Source of the DNA: Planctomycetota bacterium
GTDB lineage: Bacteria; Planctomycetota; UBA1135; GCA-002686595
DNA length: 64,000 nt
NCBI GenBank assembly: GCA_009691855.1
Contig: SIAI01000008.1
Coordinates: 62,001-126,000 of the forward strand
Direction: 5' to 3'
Shown: one piece after another, positions 28,317 to 37,637 of the stretch
Position numbering within the stretch: the first letter of the stretch is position 1
How the letters are laid out: each line of letters starts with the position of its first letter
Made by a program: the position numbers and the translations under genes
The notes under the pieces: generated by a model
The model's database searches: none
Seen by the model: the letters and a program-made list of their open reading frames with translations, nothing else
What the model was told of the DNA's origin: nothing

Positions 28317-28811
28317 ATGGACCTGAAGACCGTAACGGCTAAGGGCACCAAGCTCCTGAACGTCTTCCGCGTCGGGCGCGGGATCGGCAGCGGCTTGGGC
28401 AAGACTTGCGGGCGCGGACACAAGGGCTGGGGCCAGCGCTCCGGCTCCTACCGTCGTCCGGGCTACGAGGGCGGCCAGATGCCCATCTACCGGCGCGTGC
28501 CGAAGCGCGGCTTCACCAACGCGCGCTTCCGCACCGAGTACACGATCATCAACGTTGGCGCACTCGAGTTCTTCGACAGCGGCGCGGTGGTCGACCTCGG
28601 CGCCGTGCTCGAGAAGGGCCTGGTGAGCCTGAACGTGCCGCTGCTCAAGGTCCTGGGCGATGGCCCGCTGACCAAGGCCCTCACGGTCCGCGCGCAGAAG
28701 TTCTCCAAGAGCGCGATCGAGAAGATCACGGCCGCAGGCGGCCGGGTGGTCGTGCTCGACGCCCGTGGCCGTGAAGTGGCCGAAGGCGCAAACGAGGGCG
28801 CGAAGGAGTAG
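28317..28811 (+). CDS. rplO: 50S ribosomal protein L15
   Basis: L15 is a late-assembly 50S protein with an extended Gly/Arg-rich N-terminus (GRGIGSGLGKTCGRGHKGWG) and a C-terminal globular domain. No L30 gene lies between rpsE and rplO, which is common outside proteobacteria. It is 164 residues long. Confidence 0.96.
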   Translation: MDLKTVTAKGTKLLNVFRVGRGIGSGLGKTCGRGHKGWGQRSGSYRRPGYEGGQMPIYRRVPKRGFTNARFRTEYTIINVGALEFFDSGAVVDLGAVLEKGLVSLNVPLLKVLGDGPLTKALTVRAQKFSKSAIEKITAAGGRVVVLDARGREVAEGANEGAKE

Positions 28812-28835
28812 GGGCGAGCCCACCCCGGTGAACAG

Positions 28836-30161
28836 GTGAACCAGCTCCTCCAACTGCTGAAGATCCCCGAGACGCGTCAGCGCATCATGCTGACGCTCGG
28901 GCTCCTGTTCGTTTACCGACTCGGCTTCCACGTGCCCGTGCCGGGACTCTCGGCCAGCTTCCTGCGCGAGCAGGCCCAAGGCAGCACGGTGTTCGGCCTG
29001 ATGTCTGCCTTCACCGGCGGCTCGATCGGCAACACGGTGATCTTCGCCCTGGGCATCATGCCCTACATCTCGGCCTCGATCATCTTCTCGGTGCTGGCCA
29101 AGGTCTCACCGCAGATCGAAGCCATCCAGAAGGAAGGCGCGGCCGGGCAGAAGAAGATCAACGAGTGGACGCGCCTGGTCACCGTGCCGATCGCGCTGGT
29201 GCAGTCGACCTTCATCTGGTTCGGCGTGTTCCTCAACATGCCGGGGGCACTGGCAAGCGAGCCCTCGGTGGGCATGGCGCTGGTCGTGATCCTGGCCCTG
29301 ACGGCGGGGTCGATGTTCGCCATGTGGCTGGGCGAGCTGATCACGGAGCACGGTCTCGGCAACGGCTCCTCGCTGATCATCATGGCCGGCATCATCGCGC
29401 AGATGCCCGGCAGCATGAAGAGCATCCTCAGCCAGCAGGACGAGCCCTACAACGCCATCCTCACGCTGATGGGGATCTGGTTCACGATCGTGCTGGTGGT
29501 CGTGTTCGTGCAAAAGGGCGAGCGCCGCGTGCCGATCCAATACGCGCGCCTGGCGCGCGGGCGCCGCGTGTATGGCGGTCAGCGCCACTACCTGCCGCTC
29601 AAGATCAACATGGCCGGCGTGATGCCGATCATTTTTGCCTCGGCCATCTTCATCATCCCCGGCGTGCTCTTCCGCGTGATGGGACTCGATCGCGTGGCCG
29701 CGGTCTTCAACGACTCGGTCGGCTTCGTGCACGTCTCGCTGTATGTGGTGCTGGTGTTCTTCTTCTGCTTCTTCTGGAACAACCTGATGTTCCGGCCGGA
29801 GGAGATCGCCGACAACCTGCGCGAGCACGGCTCGTTCATCCCTGGCATCCGCCCGGGGGCGAAGACGGCCGCGTACCTCAAGGACATCCTCACACGCATC
29901 ACCCTGGCGGGGGCCGTGTTCCTGGCCTTCCTGGCGGTGCTGCCCAACTTCATCACCGGCAACATCCCGGGCCTCTCGGGACGCCTGGCCTACTTCCTCG
30001 GTGGCACCTCGGTGCTGATCGTGGTGGGCGTGGCCATGGACCTCGTCGACCGCCTCAACGCGCAGCTCGTGATGCGCAACTACGAGGGCTTCGTCAAGGG
30101 CAAGGGCACCGGCGGCGTGGGCGGTCTCGGCGGCGGAGCCGGTTGGGCGCGCAAGAGCTGA
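28836..30161 (+). CDS. secY: Preprotein translocase subunit SecY
   Basis: SecY is the channel of the Sec translocon. The 441-residue protein has ten predicted membrane helices, the plug-side motif VPVPGLS near residue 30, GSIGNTVIFALGIMPYISAS, and the cytoplasmic loop with GERRVPIQYARLARGRR. It starts at GTG and is followed after 3 bases by adk. Confidence 0.97.
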   Translation: MNQLLQLLKIPETRQRIMLTLGLLFVYRLGFHVPVPGLSASFLREQAQGSTVFGLMSAFTGGSIGNTVIFALGIMPYISASIIFSVLAKVSPQIEAIQKEGAAGQKKINEWTRLVTVPIALVQSTFIWFGVFLNMPGALASEPSVGMALVVILALTAGSMFAMWLGELITEHGLGNGSSLIIMAGIIAQMPGSMKSILSQQDEPYNAILTLMGIWFTIVLVVVFVQKGERRVPIQYARLARGRRVYGGQRHYLPLKINMAGVMPIIFASAIFIIPGVLFRVMGLDRVAAVFNDSVGFVHVSLYVVLVFFFCFFWNNLMFRPEEIADNLREHGSFIPGIRPGAKTAAYLKDILTRITLAGAVFLAFLAVLPNFITGNIPGLSGRLAYFLGGTSVLIVVGVAMDLVDRLNAQLVMRNYEGFVKGKGTGGVGGLGGGAGWARKS

Positions 30162-30164
30162 ACC

Positions 30165-30821
30165 ATGGCGCGCATCGTGATCCTCCTCGGCGCTCCCGGA
30201 GCGGGCAAGGGCACTCAGGCCGCGCGCCTGAGCAAGGCCCGTTCGCTGCCGCACGTGTCGACCGGGGATCTCTTGCGCGACCACAAGGCGCGCGGGACGC
30301 CGCTCGGCCAGCAAGCCAAGGTCGTCATGGACAAGGGCGGGCTGGTTTCGGACGCGCTGGTGCTGGACATGTTGGCCGAGCGCGTGGCGGCCGCGGATTG
30401 CCGCGAGGGCTACGTGCTCGACGGCTTCCCGCGCACGGACGTCCAGGCGCGCGCGCTCGAGCAACGACTGAAGCCCACCGACCAAGTTCTGGTGTTCGAG
30501 CTCAAGGTTGCGGACGAGAGCATCGTCGCGCGCGCCGCGGGCCGCCTGGCCTGCCGCGGCTGTGCCAGCACCTACAACCTCAACGGCGCTGCGCCGCGCA
30601 AGGCGGGCGTGTGTGACGCCTGTGGCGGCGAACTCTACCGGCGCAGCGATGACGAGCCGGCGGTGGTGCGCGAGCGCCTGCGCGTCTATCACGAGAAGAC
30701 GGCGCCGCTGGTGAACTTCTACCGGGAGCGCGGGCTCCTGGCTTCGCTCGATGGCGAGCAGACCCCTGACGCGGTGTTCGGCCGGCTCGACGGCCTGATC
30801 CCCGGGAAGGTCAAGCACTAG
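30165..30821 (+). CDS. adk: Adenylate kinase (zinc LID form)
   Basis: It converts ATP and AMP to two ADP. The 218-residue protein has the P-loop [10 protein letters not shown] near residue 8, the DGFPRT motif, and a LID domain with CRGC and CDAC, so the LID binds zinc. secY-adk-infA is a classical order. Confidence 0.97.
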   Translation: MARIVILLGAPGAGKGTQAARLSKARSLPHVSTGDLLRDHKARGTPLGQQAKVVMDKGGLVSDALVLDMLAERVAAADCREGYVLDGFPRTDVQARALEQRLKPTDQVLVFELKVADESIVARAAGRLACRGCASTYNLNGAAPRKAGVCDACGGELYRRSDDEPAVVRERLRVYHEKTAPLVNFYRERGLLASLDGEQTPDAVFGRLDGLIPGKVKH

Positions 30822-30823
30822 CC

Positions 30824-31054
30824 ATGGCGAAGGAAGAACCGATCACCGTCGAGGCGATAGTCACCGAGGCGCTGCCCAACGCGCGCTTCCGCGCCAAGCT
30901 CGAGTCTGGCCACAAGATCCTGGCGCACGTCAGCGGCAAGATGCGCATGCACTACATCCGCATCCTGCCCGGCGACAAGATCACGGTGGAGATGTCTCCC
31001 TACGATTTGACCAAAGGCCGCATCGTCTATCGCGGCGATCGCAGAAAGAACTAG
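30824..31054 (+). CDS. infA: Translation initiation factor IF-1
   Basis: A 76-residue OB-fold protein that blocks the A site during initiation. [20 protein letters not shown] and the [20 protein letters not shown] core are typical. It starts 3 bases after adk. Confidence 0.96.
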   Translation: MAKEEPITVEAIVTEALPNARFRAKLESGHKILAHVSGKMRMHYIRILPGDKITVEMSPYDLTKGRIVYRGDRRKN

Positions 31055-31064
31055 GAACGCCACA

Positions 31065-31184
31065 ATGAAAGTCCGCAGCAGCGTGCGCCGCATCTGCATG
31101 CAGTGCAAGGTCGTCAAGCGCCGTGGCGTGGTGCGAGTGATCTGCAAGGCCGATCCGACCCACAAGCAACGTCAAGGAAGCTAG
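31065..31184 (+). CDS. rpmJ: 50S ribosomal protein L36 (zinc-binding form)
   Basis: A 39-residue protein starting [20 protein letters not shown]. Cys11, Cys14, Cys27 and His33 form the zinc knuckle of the C+ form. It was located between infA and rpsM, the usual place. Confidence 0.95.
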   Translation: MKVRSSVRRICMQCKVVKRRGVVRVICKADPTHKQRQGS

Positions 31185-31187
31185 CCC

Positions 31188-31571
31188 ATGGCCCGCGTCA
31201 TCGGTGTCGACATCCCCAACAACAAGCGCCTCGAGATCGCGCTCACCTACATCTACGGAGTGGGGCGTCCGACCTCGGCCCGGGTCTGCGAAGAGCTCGA
31301 GCTCGACCCCGGCCTGAAGGCCGGCGACCTGACCGAGGAACAGGCCACGCTGATCGCCAACCACCTGCAGAAGAACTACGCGGTCGAGGGCACGCTGCGG
31401 CGCGGTATCGCCGGCAACATCAGCCGCCTGCGCGACATCGGCTGCTACCGCGGAGCGCGCCACCGCCGCGGGTTGCCCGTGCGCGGTCAGCGCACGCGCA
31501 CCAATGCGCGCACGCGCAAGGGACCGAAGAAGACTGTGGCCGGGAAGAAGTCCGTGAAGGGGATGAAGTAG
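31188..31571 (+). CDS. rpsM: 30S ribosomal protein S13
   Basis: S13 forms intersubunit bridges and contacts P-site tRNA with its basic tail. The 127-residue protein has [19 protein letters not shown] and the C-terminal [19 protein letters not shown] signature. Confidence 0.97.
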   Translation: MARVIGVDIPNNKRLEIALTYIYGVGRPTSARVCEELELDPGLKAGDLTEEQATLIANHLQKNYAVEGTLRRGIAGNISRLRDIGCYRGARHRRGLPVRGQRTRTNARTRKGPKKTVAGKKSVKGMK

Positions 31572-31589
31572 CCTGCGGGCTGGAGTGTC

Positions 31590-31973
31590 ATGACCAAAGC
31601 AGTCACCAAGAAGAAGATCAAGCGCAACGTCGCCCGTGGGATCGTCCACGTGAAGGCGACGTTCAACAACACCCACGTCACGATCACGACCAAGAACGGC
31701 GAGACGATCTCGTGGGGCGCGGCCGGGACAGTGGGTTTCAAGGGCACGCGCAAGAGCACGCCCTACGCCGCCCAGCGCGCTGCCGAGCAGGCCGCCACCG
31801 CGGCCATGCGTCACGGCATGCGCGAGGTCGACGTGCTGGTCAAGGGCGTGGGCTCGGGCCGCGAGTCGGCCGTGCGCGCCTTGGCCAACACCGGGTTGCG
31901 CGTGATCTCGATCCAAGACGTCACCCCGCTGCCGCACAACGGCTGCCGCGCTCGCAAGCGCCGGCGCGTGTAG
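31590..31973 (+). CDS. rpsK: 30S ribosomal protein S11
   Basis: S11 lies on the platform near the mRNA exit. The 127-residue protein has [20 protein letters not shown] and ends in [20 protein letters not shown]. Confidence 0.98.
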   Translation: MTKAVTKKKIKRNVARGIVHVKATFNNTHVTITTKNGETISWGAAGTVGFKGTRKSTPYAAQRAAEQAATAAMRHGMREVDVLVKGVGSGRESAVRALANTGLRVISIQDVTPLPHNGCRARKRRRV

Positions 31974-31993
31974 GAGACAACGGAGAACCGAAC

Positions 31994-32620
31994 ATGGCTC
32001 GATACGTCGACAACAAGTGCAAGCTGTGCCGCCGGGAGGGGATGAAACTCTTCCTCAAGGGCCAGCGTTGCTTCACCGACAAATGCGCCCTCTCGCGCCG
32101 CGACTACCCGCCCGGCGTGCATGCCCAGCGGCGCTCGAAGGTCTCGGACTACGGGCTGCACCACCGTGAGAAGCAGAAACTGAAGCGCATCTACGGCGTG
32201 CTGGAGCGGCAATTCCGCTGCTACATCGCCGAGGCCGAGCGCACTCCGGGCAACACGGGCGAGACGCTGCTGGCGTTGCTCGAGCGCCGGCTCGACAACG
32301 TGGTCCTGGCCAGCGGCTTCGCGCTGTCCCGCAACCACGCGCGGCAGATGATCAACCACGGCCACTTCAAGGTGAACAGCCGGCGAGTCGACGTGGCCTC
32401 CTACACCGTGCGTCCCGGGGACAAGGTCAGCGTGCGCGAGCACCCCAAGACCAAGAAGATGGTCACCGAGGCCGTGGAAGTGAACAAGTCGCAGGTCGTG
32501 CCCGACTGGTTGTCGGTCAAGGGCGAGCTGCTCGAGACGGAGGTCATGGCCATGCCGCGCCGCGACCACGTCCCGCACCCGATCCAAGAACAGCTCATCA
32601 TCGAGCTCTGCTCGAAGTAG
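31994..32620 (+). CDS. rpsD: 30S ribosomal protein S4 (zinc-binding form)
   Basis: S4 starts 30S assembly and, in E. coli, represses the alpha operon. The 208-residue protein has an N-terminal zinc site (CKLC, then CFTDKC) and an S4 RNA-binding domain (LERRLDNVVLASGFALSRNH). The ATG at 31994 follows GGAGA. Confidence 0.97.
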   Translation: MARYVDNKCKLCRREGMKLFLKGQRCFTDKCALSRRDYPPGVHAQRRSKVSDYGLHHREKQKLKRIYGVLERQFRCYIAEAERTPGNTGETLLALLERRLDNVVLASGFALSRNHARQMINHGHFKVNSRRVDVASYTVRPGDKVSVREHPKTKKMVTEAVEVNKSQVVPDWLSVKGELLETEVMAMPRRDHVPHPIQEQLIIELCSK

Positions 32621-32640
32621 CGAGAACAGGGAGAAACAAC

Positions 32641-33636
32641 ATGCGGATCCGTTGGCGCAATTTTGAGCTGCCGAGCAAGGTCACCCCCGACCCCGAGACC
32701 CAGACGAGCGAGTATGGTCGCTTCATGGTCGAGCCTTTCGAGCGTGGCTTCGGCCACACGATCGGCAATGGCCTGCGGCGCGTGCTGCTCTCGTCCATCG
32801 AGGGCACGGCCGTCACGGCGGTGCGCATCGAGGGCGCGGACCACGAGTTCGCCTCCTTGGAGGGCGTGTACGAGGACGTCACCGACATCATCCTCAACAT
32901 CAAACGCCTGCGTATCCGCCACCTGGGGACGGAGCGCATCACCTGCCGTATCCAGAAGAAGGGCAAGGGCCCGGTCACGGGTGGCGACGTCGAGTGCCCG
33001 GGTGACACCGATGTCGTGAACAAGGACTTGGTGATCGCCAACCTGACGCTCGACCGCGCGCTCAACATCGAGCTGGAGGTCTCCAAGGGACGCGGCTACG
33101 TGCCGGCCGACGAGAACCGCTCGGAGTGGCACCAGGTCGGTACGATCCCGATCGACGCGATCTACTCGCCCGTGCACCGCGTGCGCTACGCCGTCGAGGC
33201 CACGCGCGTGGGCAAGTTCACGAACTACGACCGGCTGGTTCTGGAGGTCTGGACCGACGGCACGATCTCGCCGCAGCTGGCGCTGGTCGAGTCGGCCAAG
33301 ATCTACCGCAAGCACCTGAACCCGTTCGTGCTGCTGGATCCGAGCTTCGGCGCCACGCCCATGGCCGGTGACCCGGGCCGTTCCGAGTTCAACCAGAAGA
33401 ACCGTCAGTCGGACGAGCTCAAGAAGATGCTCGACCGTCCGATCGCGGAGCTGGAGCTCTCGGTGCGCGCACGCAACTGCCTGGACAGTGCCAACCTCCA
33501 GACGCTCAAGGATCTGGTGATCATGAGCGAGGCCGAGGTCATGAAGCTCAAGAACTTGGGCAAGACCAGCCTGACCGAGATCAAGAACCGTCTGGCCGAG
33601 AAGGGTCTCTCCCTCGGCATGTCCGTGCCCCAGTAG
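32641..33636 (+). CDS. rpoA: RNA polymerase alpha subunit
   Basis: The 331-residue subunit assembles the polymerase and contacts UP elements and activators. The N-terminal domain contains GFGHTIGNGLRRVLLSS; a linker near residue 240 leads to the C-terminal domain with LELSVRARNCLDSANL and NLGKTSLTEIKNRL. It lies between rpsD and rplQ as usual. Confidence 0.98.
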   Translation: MRIRWRNFELPSKVTPDPETQTSEYGRFMVEPFERGFGHTIGNGLRRVLLSSIEGTAVTAVRIEGADHEFASLEGVYEDVTDIILNIKRLRIRHLGTERITCRIQKKGKGPVTGGDVECPGDTDVVNKDLVIANLTLDRALNIELEVSKGRGYVPADENRSEWHQVGTIPIDAIYSPVHRVRYAVEATRVGKFTNYDRLVLEVWTDGTISPQLALVESAKIYRKHLNPFVLLDPSFGATPMAGDPGRSEFNQKNRQSDELKKMLDRPIAELELSVRARNCLDSANLQTLKDLVIMSEAEVMKLKNLGKTSLTEIKNRLAEKGLSLGMSVPQ

Positions 33637-33643
33637 GTCTCCC

Positions 33644-34033
33644 ATGCGGCATCGTAAAGCAGGCAAGAAGCTCGGTCGCACGAGCGCCCACCGCGCGGCC
33701 ATGGCGCGCAACCTGGCCATCGCGCTGATCGAGCACGAGCGGATCGTTACCACGTTGCCGAAGGCCAAGAACGTCAAGCCGTTCGTCGAGAAGCTGGTCA
33801 CGCTCTCCAAGGAGCCGACCATGCACAACCGTCGCCGGGCCTTCGCCGAGGTGCGCAGCAAGTCGGCCACGACCAAGTTGTTCAAGGTGCTCGGGCCGCG
33901 CTTCCTGGCGCGCAAGGGCGGCTATTGCCGCATCCTGAAACTCAGCAAGAACCGCCTGGGCGACAACGGCGAGCGCGCGATCCTGGAGTTCGTCGAGCGC
34001 ACGCCCAAGGAAGAGGCCCCGGCCGAGGCCTAG
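33644..34033 (+). CDS. rplQ: 50S ribosomal protein L17
   Basis: L17 lies near the tunnel exit. The 129-residue protein starts MRHRKAGKKLGRTSAHRAAM and has an acidic tail. It is the last gene of the + strand run; convergent dnaE follows. Confidence 0.97.
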   Translation: MRHRKAGKKLGRTSAHRAAMARNLAIALIEHERIVTTLPKAKNVKPFVEKLVTLSKEPTMHNRRRAFAEVRSKSATTKLFKVLGPRFLARKGGYCRILKLSKNRLGDNGERAILEFVERTPKEEAPAEA

Positions 34034-34069
34034 GCCACCTGCGCGGCGTCGTGCCGGGCGAGGTACTGC

Positions 34070-34110
34070 AGCACACGGAGCACGCCGCCCAGCGGCGTGC
34101 TCCGTGTGCT
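34070..34110. terminator. Bidirectional terminator between rplQ and dnaE
   Basis: A perfect 19-bp inverted repeat (34070-34088 and 34092-34110) closes on a 3-base loop, CCA. On the + strand it is followed by TTTC; on the minus strand it begins one base after the dnaE stop. It lies between convergent genes, so it probably ends both transcripts, although neither T-run is long. Confidence 0.75.
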
Positions 34111-34111
34111 T

Positions 34112-37100
34112 TCAGATCCGCGCCAGCTTGGTGCGTCCCGCGCCCAGCAGGCCTTCGATGCCCTTGGCCAGCTCGGTCGAGATGCGCACGTTGTGACGCT
34201 CGCTCGAGCGCACGCGGCGCAGGCGCCCGTCACCGCCCTCGACCTCGAAGTACAGGCGGTTCGCGCCGCGGTGCGTGCCCACCAGGCTGGAGAGCTGCAC
34301 CAGTTTCTCGTCGTCCGCGGGCTGCAGGCGGATGATCAGCCCGCCCTTGAACTGCTTGAGCGCGTCCTCGAGCTGCAGGATCTCGTCCAGCAGCATGCCG
34401 ATGGTGCCGCTGGCCTCCTCGCCCGTGCGCTCCTCGAGCTTGCCGCGGCAGATGACCACCGAGTCCTCGACCAGCAGGCTCTTGAACTTCTCGTAGGTGC
34501 GCGGGAAACAGGTGACGTTCACGCCGCCCTGCATGTCCTCCAGGCGGAAGCGCGCCATTCTCTTGCCGGCCTTGGTCATGCTCTCCTTGAAGGCCACGAT
34601 CAGGCCGGCCAGGGTGAGCTCGGTGCCGCCCGGCAAGGCCTGCAGGTCGCGCGTGTTGGTGCTCGAGAGCAGCGCGAACAACCCCGCGCGGTCCTCCAGC
34701 GGGTGGCCCGAGAGGTAGAAGCCCAGCACCTCGTACTCGGCCTTGAGCGTCTCGGCCCGTGAGAAGGCGCGGGCGCCGTCGATGGCCGCTCCGGCCGCGC
34801 TCTCGCTCTCGTCGGCGCCGCCGAACAGCGAGGCCTGGCCGGCCTTGCGGTCGTTGGCCGTGCGCACGCCCTCGGCCATGGCCAGCTCCAGCGCGGCCAG
34901 GACCGCGCCGCGATTGTGGCCGCCGGCATCGAACGAGCCGGCCTTGATCAGCGCCTCCCAGGTGAGCTTGGTCACGAGCGCGGGGTCGGCCTCGGCGCAC
35001 AGCGCGTGCAGGCCGGGGCTGGCCTGGCGCTGGCGCAAGCGCTCACGTGCCGCGCTCACGCCCTCGATCGCCTTCTCGCCCGTGCCCTTGATGGCGCCGA
35101 AGCCGAAGCGGATGGCGCCGTCCTCGGGCACGAACTCCCAGCGCGAGCGCTGGATGTCGGGCGGCAGCACGCGGATCCCGCTCTTGCGCGAGTCGTCCAG
35201 GAACTCCTTGATCTTGTCGGAGCTCTGCATTTCGCAGGACATGTTCGCGGCCAGGAACTCGATGCGGTGGTGGGCCTTGAGGAAGGCCGTCTGCCAGGTG
35301 ATCAGCGCGTAGGCGGTGGAGTGCGACTTGTTGAAGCCGTAGCCGCCGAACTTGACGATGCCCTCCCAGGTCTCCTTGGCGGCCTGCTCGGCGCAGCCGT
35401 TCTTGACCGCCCCGGCCACGAACTGGGCCGAGTACTTGTTCATGATCTCGGGCTGCTTCTTGCCCATCGCCTTGCGCAGGTTGTCGGCCTCGTTCAGCGA
35501 GAAGTTGCCCAGCGCGTTGGAGATGAGCATCACCTGCTCCTGGTACACGATGCACCCGTAGGTGTCGCGCAGGAGCGGCTCGAGCGAGGCGTGCGGGTAG
35601 TCGATCTTCTCCTGGCCGTGCTTGCGGCGGATGAACATGTCGGCCATGCCCGACTCCAGCGGGCCGGGGCGGTACAAGGCCAGGCACGCGATCAGGTCCT
35701 CGAAGCAGTCGGGCTTCAGGCGCGCGAGGAGCTTGCGCATGCCCTCCGACTCGAGCTGGAACACGCCCAGCGTTTCGCCGCGGTTGAGCAGCGCGTAGGT
35801 GCGCTTGTCGTCCAGCGCCAGACGGTCGAGGTCGGGCGGCTTGACGCCGGAGCGCTCGATCAGGCGCAGCGCCATCTGCAGGATCGTCAGCGTGCGCAGC
35901 CCCAGGTAGTCCATCTTCAACAGCCCGAGGTCCTCGAGCTGCTTGGCGGGCCACTGCGTGACGACGTCCTGCTTGTTGGTGCACAGCGGCACGTACTCGA
36001 CGATCGGCCGGTCGGCGATGACCACTCCGGCTGCATGCGTGGAGATGTGCCGCGCCAGGCCGTCGAGCTTGATCGAGAAGTCGAACAGGTCCTTGTAGCG
36101 CTCCAGCTTGCGCTCCGCGGCCAGCTCGGCGTCGTCCTCGACGGCTTCCGCCAGCGACGGCGCGTTCGGGCCCTGGGGCACCATCTTGGCCAGCTTGTCG
36201 ATCTCGCTCAGCGGCAGATCGAGCGTGCGTCCGACATCGCGGATCACCGAGCGCGCCGAGAGCGTGGCGAAGGTGCCGATCTGGCTCACACGCTCGGCGC
36301 CGTAGCGCGCTCGCGTGTACTCCAGCACGCGCTCGCGACCCTCCTTGCAGAAGTCGATGTCGATGTCCGGCATCGAGATGCGCGCGCTGTTCAGGAAGCG
36401 CTCGAACAGGAGGTCGTAGCGCAGCGGGTCGACGCGCGTGATGTCCAGCACGTAGGCCACGATCGAGCCAGCCGCCGAGCCGCGTCCGGGGCCAACTGGG
36501 ATAGCGTGCTCGCGCGCCCAGCGGATCAAATCCCAAACGATCAGGAAGTAGGAGACGAAGCCCATCTGGCGGATGACGCGCTTCTCGTACTCCAGGCGCT
36601 CCTCGGCGCGCGCGTTTCCGGACCCGTAGCGCACGACCAGGCCCTGCGCACACAGGCGGTCGAAGAGCGTCTCGGGCGAGCCGCCCTCGTCGGGCGTGAA
36701 CACCGGCAGGTGGTAGGTGCCGAACTCGAGTTCCAGCGCGACCTGCTCGGCCACGTCCAGCGTGGCCGGCAAGGTCTGCGGCAGGTCGCGGAACTCGTGC
36801 GCCATTTCCGCCCCGGTGCGGAAGAAGAGCGTCTGCGTGTCCATGCGGAAGCGCTTCTCGTCCGCGCGCTTCGCGCCGGTATTGATGCACAGCAGCACGT
36901 CCTGCGTGTGACAGTCCTCGGCGCGCAGGTAGTGGATGTCGTTGGTGGCGACGAGCGGGATCCCGGTGCGCGCCGAGATGTCCACCAAAGCCTCGTTCAG
37001 GCGCGCCTGGATCTCGATGCCGTTGCGCTGCAGCTCGAGCCAGAAATGCTCCTTGCCGAACAGGTCGCGCAGCTCGACCGCCGTACGCTCGGCCTGCGGC

Positions 37101-37564
37101 ATCTTGCCGGCCTGCACCAGGTCGCTGATTTCGCCCGACAGGCAGCCCGAGAGGCACGACAGGCCTGCGGCGTGGCGCGCCAGCGTCTCCTTGTCGATGC
37201 GCGGGCGGTAGTGGAAGCCCTCCAGGTACGCGGTCGTGGCCAGCTTGAGCAGGTTCTGGTAGCCCGTGCGATCGCGCACCAGCAGCGTCAGATGGTTGTA
37301 GGGGTTCTGGGTTTTGTGGTGCGGCTTCTTGTGCGAGTCGCGCGCGATGTAGATCTCACAGCCGATGATCGGCTTGATCCCGGCCTTGCGTGCCTTCTGG
37401 TAGAACTCGAGCCCGCCGAAGAGGTTGCCGTGATCGGTCAGGGCCAGCGCGCGCTGGCCGTCCGCCTTGGCCGCCGCGACCAGGTCGTCGAGGCGGTTGG
37501 CGCCGTCCAGCAGGCTGTACTCGCTGTGGACGTGCAGGTGGGCGAAGTCGGGGCTGTCGCTCAT
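34112..37564 (-). CDS. dnaE: DNA polymerase III alpha subunit
   Basis: The replicative polymerase, 1150 residues, DnaE1-like. The N-terminal PHP domain starts HLHVHSEYSLLDG (9-21). The catalytic palm contains PDIDIDF near residues 397-403, matching E. coli D401 and D403. Later come the helix-hairpin-helix region, an OB fold (ELTLAGLIVAFKESMTK) and a C-terminal domain. No proofreading exonuclease domain is present. It lies downstream of the carbamoyltransferase gene on the same strand, 73 bases apart. Confidence 0.97.
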   Translation of the reverse strand: MSDSPDFAHLHVHSEYSLLDGANRLDDLVAAAKADGQRALALTDHGNLFGGLEFYQKARKAGIKPIIGCEIYIARDSHKKPHHKTQNPYNHLTLLVRDRTGYQNLLKLATTAYLEGFHYRPRIDKETLARHAAGLSCLSGCLSGEISDLVQAGKMPQAERTAVELRDLFGKEHFWLELQRNGIEIQARLNEALVDISARTGIPLVATNDIHYLRAEDCHTQDVLLCINTGAKRADEKRFRMDTQTLFFRTGAEMAHEFRDLPQTLPATLDVAEQVALELEFGTYHLPVFTPDEGGSPETLFDRLCAQGLVVRYGSGNARAEERLEYEKRVIRQMGFVSYFLIVWDLIRWAREHAIPVGPGRGSAAGSIVAYVLDITRVDPLRYDLLFERFLNSARISMPDIDIDFCKEGRERVLEYTRARYGAERVSQIGTFATLSARSVIRDVGRTLDLPLSEIDKLAKMVPQGPNAPSLAEAVEDDAELAAERKLERYKDLFDFSIKLDGLARHISTHAAGVVIADRPIVEYVPLCTNKQDVVTQWPAKQLEDLGLLKMDYLGLRTLTILQMALRLIERSGVKPPDLDRLALDDKRTYALLNRGETLGVFQLESEGMRKLLARLKPDCFEDLIACLALYRPGPLESGMADMFIRRKHGQEKIDYPHASLEPLLRDTYGCIVYQEQVMLISNALGNFSLNEADNLRKAMGKKQPEIMNKYSAQFVAGAVKNGCAEQAAKETWEGIVKFGGYGFNKSHSTAYALITWQTAFLKAHHRIEFLAANMSCEMQSSDKIKEFLDDSRKSGIRVLPPDIQRSRWEFVPEDGAIRFGFGAIKGTGEKAIEGVSAARERLRQRQASPGLHALCAEADPALVTKLTWEALIKAGSFDAGGHNRGAVLAALELAMAEGVRTANDRKAGQASLFGGADESESAAGAAIDGARAFSRAETLKAEYEVLGFYLSGHPLEDRAGLFALLSSTNTRDLQALPGGTELTLAGLIVAFKESMTKAGKRMARFRLEDMQGGVNVTCFPRTYEKFKSLLVEDSVVICRGKLEERTGEEASGTIGMLLDEILQLEDALKQFKGGLIIRLQPADDEKLVQLSSLVGTHRGANRLYFEVEGGDGRLRRVRSSERHNVRISTELAKGIEGLLGAGRTKLARI

Positions 37565-37637
37565 GGTGCTCGCCGGACACTAGCGCGCCGGACGCGGGCC
37601 AGCGAGGGGCCAGCCTCACGCCCGAGCGCACGCCGAT

